NCBI GenBank assembly: GCA_021234155.1
Contig: JAJEKV010000111.1
Coordinates: 688,968 to 752,967, forward strand
DNA from: Isoetes taiwanensis
Lineage: Eukaryota; Streptophyta; Lycopodiopsida; Isoetales; Isoetaceae
Length of the DNA: 64,000 bases
Reading direction: 5' to 3'
Below, in pieces: positions 58,316 to 64,000 of this stretch. The notes beneath the pieces were generated by a model. It searched no databases, was not told where the DNA came from, and saw only the letters and a program-made list of their open reading frames with translations. How positions within the stretch are numbered: the first letter of the stretch is position 1; the number at the start of each line of letters is the position of its first letter. The position numbers were made by a program, and so were the translations under genes.

Positions 58316-60170
58316 AAACCATCATTCATTTATTTTGGGATTATGTCAATTCCAAAATCGCGCCAAATAAGCATTATTTTCAAGGCATCTAGTGTTTTTT
58401 AACAACTTTTTTTAGTTATACAAAACCCAAAATTGCATGGAGTGTATGTTGCATTTTGAGTTATTTTTTTCAATTTACGTTAAATTAAAGTAAAAAAAGG
58501 ACTTATTTATTTTAAATTACAACAAGGGATATAGAGCATTATAACAAAAATATACATGAAATAGCAATTTTCTAATTAACATCATATGGAAATAATCGCT
58601 TCCTTTACGAAAATATAGGAAATATTAGAAGGTGATCACCTTTCAAATATTAATTTTAAGCAACTAAAAGCTAGACTATCCACACAAAATAGTACAATAT
58701 GTCTTCCAAAAATGCTTTAAATGAAAAATTTTAGAAAATATAGTACACTTAAAATCGCGCTTGGCGCAATTTCCAAGCTAAATTTTCCAGCTATGGTTGT
58801 CCTAAAACACTATTAGATATGTCTCTATAAAAGAACTTTTAAAATTAATGTAGACTTAAATCGCCCCAAGCGCGATTTTACAAGCTGCCATAGTTCAGCA
58901 CAGTAACAGTATTCCTCCAATAAGTACAATTAAACCACGAATTCTTCTGCCATGGCCCTCATCATGGAGATGGGCACTACATTTCCCGCCCTTATAGATG
59001 CAACAATGACAATAGATTCTGCAAAAGAACAAATTCAAGTAAGCTGCATAGTGAAATCTCTGTTTAAATGCGCAGTAGAGATACAACAGCTAACTTCAAG
59101 TACCTTTCAAAAACCAAGACATCTGAATGAGTCCTTTGCAGAGAAGATTAACAAGGGGGCGATTAGGAAGAAACAGACGAAACTGGGCTAAATCGATCCA
59201 ATAACCCAGAGAAGGACTGCTGATTTGCTCTAAGAAAACTGGATCTTCTGCCATAGTCGGTTGATATTCTTCATGCAGGCCAGTTCCGACCTGTTGCTAA
59301 GAGAAAGAGGCACCGGAATCACCATTTAGAGAAGTCGGATCCTTCTCTGCCTACTCAATGCCAATATCAGGGCCGATCTACCCTAGTCATTGCTATAACA
59401 GATCATCAGGAGAGGATTCGAGGTCTATCTACTGGCAGCCATGATCAACTGGTGCAGAGTACTTACCAAGTCCCAAATCCTGCCCTGCACAATGCTGAAA
59501 ATGCCACAAATTCGCCTTAAGCTAAATAAATTTTAGTGAAGGAGAAGAAGAACCGGAATATAAGAATCAAACCTGGCCAGTTTGAACATTTGAAGGTGGA
59601 AGCAGCAAGCAAAAGCGGCTGCAACGCATATGCTAGAAAATCCGACTGCTGTATCTAACAAAATATCTGCATGAATCAGGCCAGAAACGGTCCAATAGAG
59701 CCTAAATAGAGCTGGGCGCTCGCTCAGCCTCCGATAGAGCCAGAAACAGAGGTCATCCACTAGGAAGATAGGCCAAAACTCGTGCAGAACCTCTGAAGCG
59801 CTTGAAGAAGCTCTGACAAACAGAGATCAGAGCTTGAAGCGCTTGAAGACAAACAGAGCCACTATGACCGGCAAACAGAGATGAGGCGCAGAGCAAAATG
59901 AAGAAAAGCAAAACGATTTTAGGGCAGGGCAAAAAGACGTCTTACAAAGAAAATAGAAAAAAAAACGCAAAACGCGGCACTACGAGAAAAAACAAAATGC
60001 AAAATAGGAGGGAAAAAAATCGGGAGAAAGTTTTGTAAGAGCGGCGGGAGACGCGTTTTCCTAAAAAGGGAAACTTTTCTTGAAAACGCACGGACGCACA
60101 ATAAATCTCTCTTATTCAAACGTTCCAATAATTATGACATAATTTGAATTTAAATGAATGATGGTTTTTA
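58313..60170. mobile_element. non-autonomous TIR element inserted between gag-pro and pol
   Basis: Element 58317-60166 with inverted ends: left end AACCATCATTCATTTA, then ATTATGTCA 16-24 bases in; the right end on the minus strand has the same 16 bases and the same ATTATGTCA. It is flanked by TTTA on both sides (58313-58316, 60167-60170). Removing it with one TTTA joins gag-pro and pol in one continuous frame, strong support for these ends. It encodes no recognisable transposase. A 4-base duplication is uncommon among plant DNA transposons; piggyBac (TTAA) and Sola use 4 bases, but the ends match neither that I can tell. The left third is AT-rich and holds AAATCGCG/CGCGATTT motifs (58360, 58752, 58857). 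Confidence 0.82.
58930..59254 (-). CDS. small two-exon coding unit inside the TIR element
   Basis: Minus strand: ATG at 59254-59252 in a good context (CTATGGCAG), exon 59254-59104, GT-AG intron 59103-59019 (85 bases, acceptor TTCTTTTGCAG), exon 59018-58930 with TAA. The phase-1 junction fits and gives 79 residues: MAEDPVFLEQISSPSLGYWI near the start and IVIVASIRAGNVVPISMMRA near the end. Upstream, a GTAAGT donor (59466-59461) and a TCTCTTAG acceptor (near 59300) suggest a 5' UTR intron, and a pyrimidine-rich leader runs back to about 60000. The product is not recognised. It may be a captured host gene piece or the element's own gene. Confidence 0.5.
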
Positions 60171-62748
60171 CCTCATCCTCCAGAATGTGTGCATGCCACC
60201 AAGCTGCTTGTCCTTGTATAGTGGGTTGATTTCTGTTTACTCCATCCATGCTTGATGTCAAAATTAGCATCTCTACTGGATCTTGATCAATTCCTTGCTG
60301 AAATAAAGTCTCCTCAATGGTTCTTTGAATGGACTCTTCCTGCATGTTGACAAGAGTCTCTTGTAACTCATCTTCACCAATACTTTCAAGTCTTTGGATA
60401 TACTTATCTGCAACTTCCTGCTGTAAATGACATACTTCCGAATTTTGGGTACCTTTTAACCACTTGTACAAAGTCTTATCTTCCCTGTCACCCACTTCCA
60501 AGACATGAAAACAACTAAGACCTTGCTGCCCTGACACCATAGCATTCTCTTTGCTGATTTCTAACTGCTGCGGGCTGCTCAAAGAAGGATTGCAAAGAAA
60601 GGTACCTTTTGCTGATTTCAGATGATGATCTATAGTAACCTTGTGTTCCCCTTGAAAGATGTTCATTTCGCGCTTCCTCCATGAAGTCTCAGCTTGTACA
60701 GCATCTAACCATGTACGACTCAGCAACAAAGTATAAGTTTCAGCATGCACACTCTCTGGAAATTTCAAAACCATGAAATCCAAGATTGCTTCCACCTCAT
60801 AGACCTTGCATAAGACATTTCTTATGACTCCCATGGGCTGCACCTTCATTTGATTGAATACTTTGAGCATCATAGTTGTCGGCTCCATCATTTTCAATCC
60901 AACTTGAAGCATTATGTGGTACGGCATTACATTCACTCCGCTGCCGGTATCTATGTTGGCGTCTTTGATTAAATATCCATTGATACTCACATCACAAAGA
61001 AATGGCTCAGGATCCTTGGATTGCCGGGCTGGTGGCTCCATTCTCCTCTTGTCAGTATCATTTGATATGATTTGTTGGACTGAAATTTCTGATTTTGTTC
61101 TTCCCCCTAACTCTTGCAACAAATTTGGAGAATAATGCATCAATTGCTCAAGAGTAAGTGTAACTTTAGTGGCCAAAACTTGGCTGATCACATCATCTTC
61201 ATTTTGAATTTCCTCATCTGCCATAGGAGGCATCACTATGGGCTGATTTTCTTCTATAGACTGAAACTGTTCTGTGGGCAGCACATTGAATTGCACCTTC
61301 TTAGGTGCTGATACCTTCAAAGCTTGTCCCTTCAAAGCCTTTGAAAAAGAGGTCTTAGTCTTCTCCACAATTGGCACTACTCTTGGTTCGTGCACCACCT
61401 TTTGTGATCTTGTAACCGCATTTACTTCTCCAATCTCTTCTTCTTGATGAAATGGGTCACTGTCTACCTCAACGAATCCACAATTTACTACTGATTTTGC
61501 CTTCTCTTGCTTCTTAAGCTCCTCAATAAGAGCCTTAACTTGAGGATTATCAATGTACTTTGCATCTTGAATGCGAACATCATTATTAGGAAGAGGTACT
61601 GATTCAAACACTTGCTGCTTTGGTGGATACTTGTTGATTGCCCATTCCGGTTTTCCATGAATTTTCCAACAAGTAGTCTCATCATGCTTGAATTTATCAC
61701 ATAACTTGCAATACAAATGAGCCTTACTTGGATACCATCCCTGTTTTGGCTGCACCATTTGTGTGGAACCCATTGGAACTTGTTGGGCAATTGGAGCTTG
61801 TGGCATCATTGGAACTTGTGGTATGATAGGTGCTGCTTGCATTGGTTGAATAGGAATAGGTGGTGCTTGTTGCATAACAGCAAATACCGGATTGGCCCTC
61901 TCAAAGAATCTCTTCTCCCTACATTCTTGATCATTATGACCTTTTATTTGGCATCTTGAGCAGAATTTCAGCAATCGACATGTAGCATCAGAATGTCCAA
62001 TAGACCCACAATACTCACAAGTAATAAATTGAACCTCCCTTGGCTTCTCACCAATTGTAAGCTTATAAATCTTGGCTGCAATATCCTCTGTTTTATGCTC
62101 TGGAGCAGCAACCTCATGAATGTATCCCAACTTATCTTCAGCCTTGAGTGCATACTTTTGTGCCTCTAAAAATGTTGTAGGTTGTTTAGCCTTCACCTTA
62201 TGAGCAATAGCTCGTTTCAGCCCCTTCACATACCATTGGATATCCATTTCATCATTCCTGGCAATCTTCCAATGAACCACGGCTTTGAGAACCGCAATAT
62301 ACCTCTGATTATACTCTCTAATTGATTCATCTTCCTTTTGTGTGAAATTAGTCCACCTTTCCATAGTCTTCTCCTTACCATGAACTTCTTGATAATTAGC
62401 AATGAAAGCTTCCTTTAATTCCTGATATGTCATGGTATCTGGCTGAGTTTGTGCCCATTCCTCCACTGAATCTTACAAAGAACTATGAAACCAAAGCAAA
62501 TAATCACCAGCCGGTAACTTACATTGCTGGCAATACCTCTCAAACTTCACAATATGCTTCAAAGGATCCCGATCTACCAGATCATCAAACTTTGGAATCC
62601 CCATTGTATGAAAACCCCATACCATAGGTGGTAATACAGCCATCTCTGCCTCTTCTTGGGTTTCTTGAAATTGGAAAAACGAAATTGAATCTCCCTTCAA
62701 TTTGAAAAACGAAATTGGATTACCTTCTAGATCGGTAAATGGAATCAA
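60112..62748 (-). pseudogene. Gypsy gag-protease
   Basis: One frame from 62748 to 60112 with one TAA at 62475-62473. Gag: a capsid-type region (TMTYQELKEAFIANYQEVHG; SIREYNQRYIAVLKAVVHW). Counted from the Met after the stop, zinc knuckles lie at residues 150-163 (CEYCGSIGHSDATC), 169-182 and 253-266, so three instead of the usual one or two. Between them is a Pro/Met/Gln-rich linker. The protease has NIDTGSGVNVMPYH, with catalytic Asp at about 506. The last 18 codons come from the inverted repeat of the inserted element, where the frame ends. The true product was probably a gag-pro-pol polyprotein. Confidence 0.88.
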
Positions 62749-63073
62749 AACCTCCTAGATCTGAGAATTAGACTCCAGATCTACTCCCAAATCTGAAAAC
62801 GAAATTGAATCTTGATGCAATTTTGAGCCCAAAGATTGACTCACCGGTCCCCTTCTTGTTACGATGGAGCTTAATGGGATATCCTTCTTACTTCTCTTGG
62901 GCATAAAACTATGCTCCCCTTGTCAAATTCTACTCCACAAATCAATTACGGCAAAATTCCCTTCACACAAGAAATTGCTCCTTTCTCAATGGTGTCATTC
63001 TTTACCGACGAACACCAATACCAATGGTAACAACTCCTTTTTCAATGGAAATTCTTGCCGATCAATGGTCTGT

Positions 63074-63091
63074 CGAGCACCGTGGTCGCCA
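63074..63091 (-). promoter_or_regulatory. probable primer-binding site of the Gypsy element
   Basis: The minus strand reads TGGCGACCACGGTGCTCG, starting two bases after the LTR end. Its position and TGG start fit a tRNA primer site. I cannot name the tRNA with confidence. Confidence 0.6.
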
Positions 63092-63093
63092 AT

Positions 63094-63484
63094 TGTTAGA
63101 GCATGAACTCTAACCTTGCAAGAAGGATGAAAAACCCAACAATCCAAGCTCAATCTATCAAATCAAGGCAATGCACAACACAAAGAATCATCATCTCCAT
63201 AGCTAGATCAAGTAAAACACTCTCTCTCAATACACCGTCTCTCTCTCTCTGTTCTTCTCTCTCTGTTCTGCTCTCTTTGTTCTGCTCAGATAATACCGTG
63301 ATCATAATGGCTCCATAATGCATACGTGCAAATATCCTGCACGCGTGCATGTGCGTATATCCCTCCATATACGGTATATGGTCTCCTATAGTGGTGAGTG
63401 TGGTGACGAGTGTGGTGAGTGGTGATGAGTGTGGTGAGTGATGATGAGTGGTGACGAGTGTGGTGAGTGGTGAACACCCCAACA
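63094..63484 (-). mobile_element. 5' LTR of the Gypsy element
   Basis: 391 bases, TG/CA ends, nearly identical to the LTR at 54504-54939 except for about half a dozen substitutions and fewer GTGGTGAGT units. Read on the minus strand it begins TGTTGGGGTGTTCACC. In sense direction TATACGTATATGG-like sequence around 63355-63380 is a possible promoter core. Confidence 0.9.
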
Positions 63485-63565
63485 ATATTGCTCTAGAATG
63501 AGCGCATGCTAATGTTGTAGATTTTTGCCATAGAGGCCTGGGGGCCTAAATGGCTTGATAATACA

Positions 63566-63607
<42 letters not shown>

Positions 63608-63619
63608 TATTTATTATAT
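63485..63619 (+). mobile_element. 3' end of the non-L1 LINE with (ATT)n tail
   Basis: The LINE 3' UTR resumes directly after the Gypsy element (GCTCTAGAATGAGCGCATG, then CCATAGAGGCCTGGGGGCC) and ends in about 15 ATT units from 63568. A microsatellite tail in place of poly(A) is typical of CR1/L2/RTE-like LINEs and not of plant L1. Confidence 0.75.
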
Positions 63620-64000
63620 GATTGATGTACCTAGGTTTTTTTCACCAGAGAGGAGTTGCTCGGCTAATCATTTGTGCATAGAGAAATATGATTGAATGAA
63701 TAATTCTGTATATAAGATTGCTTTTTCCTAGCTTTTTTGAGCCTAAGAGGAGTTATTTAGCCTTGAATGATAGGCCATTTGTTAGAAATTGAAGGGTTGT
63801 TAGCAAATGCTTTTTTGGCGATGGTTCTACTTCAAGGGTGATAGCTTGCTAATTACTTAAAATTTAGAGTTATTCCGTGGCATATTTGATGATTGCACTA
63901 AAGGAAAAAAGAAGGGTTGTTAGCAAATGCTTTTTTGGCAATGGTTCTACTTCAAGGATGATCTCTTGCTAATTACTTGAAATTTAGAGTTATTCCGTGG
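63613..64000 (+). mobile_element. start of a second copy of the non-L1 LINE
   Basis: Matches 50345-50626 closely, starting exactly where the ATT tail of the first LINE ends. After TTCCGTGGCATATTTGATG the phrase from GAAGGGTTGTTAGCAAATGC to TTCCGTGG is repeated (63911-64000), so this copy has at least one extra 5' unit. It runs off the window. Confidence 0.8.

Larger units (their letters stand above)
54504..63484 (-). mobile_element. Ty3/Gypsy LTR retrotransposon, nested in the LINE
   Basis: Whole element with two LTRs (54504-54939 and 63094-63484). On the minus strand: 5' LTR at the right, primer-binding site, gag-protease, an inserted TIR element, then RT-RNase H-integrase and the 3' LTR. 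Flanking 5-base target copies are ATAAT (54499-54503) and ATATT (63485-63489), four of five identical. The LTRs differ at only a handful of positions plus one block of tandem-repeat length change, so insertion is fairly recent. Gag has one stop, pol two frameshifts, and the nested element splits them, so it is not autonomous. No chromodomain, unlike the fragment at 30014. Confidence 0.9.

Noticed and set aside
58952-59191. Plus-strand 79-codon frame starting GCCATGGCC in the TIR element
   Set aside because: The minus strand explains the same bases better: two in-phase exons with proper donor and acceptor. The plus-strand frame has no splice partner or domain.

Overview
This is an AT-rich, gene-poor and transposon-rich piece of a land-plant nuclear genome. 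The plant calls rest on an F-box gene carrying an Aux/IAA-type motif, plant-like tRNA-Ser and tRNA-Ala genes, L1-type LINEs with a DUF4283-like ORF1, a chromovirus remnant and Copia and Gypsy elements. A fern or another seed-free vascular plant is my best guess, from the mix of an animal-like LINE, a large repeat load and a transposase-like family I associate with such genomes. The species cannot be fixed from sequence alone.

Layout. 1-5 kb: a direct repeat spaced 1.53 kb, then a broken eL43 (RPL37A) ribosomal protein gene on the minus strand. 5-12 kb: two rearranged copies of one repeat, the first polypurine tract and long stretches with little content. 12-15 kb: an L1 LINE that has lost its reverse transcriptase core, then a Copia LTR with its primer-binding site. 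17-19.6 kb: a Harbinger-like MITE and a single-exon F-box gene. 20-25 kb: tandem duplications and a 1.3-kb polypyrimidine tract, which is the reverse complement of the same polypurine family. 25-30.4 kb: the 5' half of an L1 LINE, interrupted by the 3' end of a minus-strand chromovirus. 30.5-32.6 kb: a decayed gene with a RING-like finger and an FCP1-like phosphatase domain. 33-38 kb: tandem repeats, a broken transposase-like gene and a 5'-truncated L1. 44.2-46.3 kb: a four-exon gene for an N-myristoylation-type, very acidic protein. 47-50 kb: a second MITE-like element, two decayed tRNA genes and two head-to-tail polypurine units.

50.3-64 kb is a three-level nest. A LINE of non-L1 type (50.3-54.5 kb, its 3' tail at 63.5 kb) was hit by a Ty3/Gypsy element (54,504-63,484, minus strand, two LTRs). 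That element was hit between gag-pro and pol by a 1.85-kb terminal-inverted-repeat element (58,317-60,166). Removing the inner element with one copy of its 4-bp target duplication puts gag-pro and pol back in one frame. The inner element holds a small two-exon coding unit with matching splice phases. A second LINE of the same family starts directly at the ATT-repeat tail of the first.

The likely functional host genes are the F-box gene and the acidic myristoylated-type gene. The tRNA genes are doubtful and almost everything else is mobile or broken. The observations most worth following are the dispersed polypurine family with a conserved head, the F-box protein with the Aux/IAA repression motif, and the nested small element with its own spliced gene.
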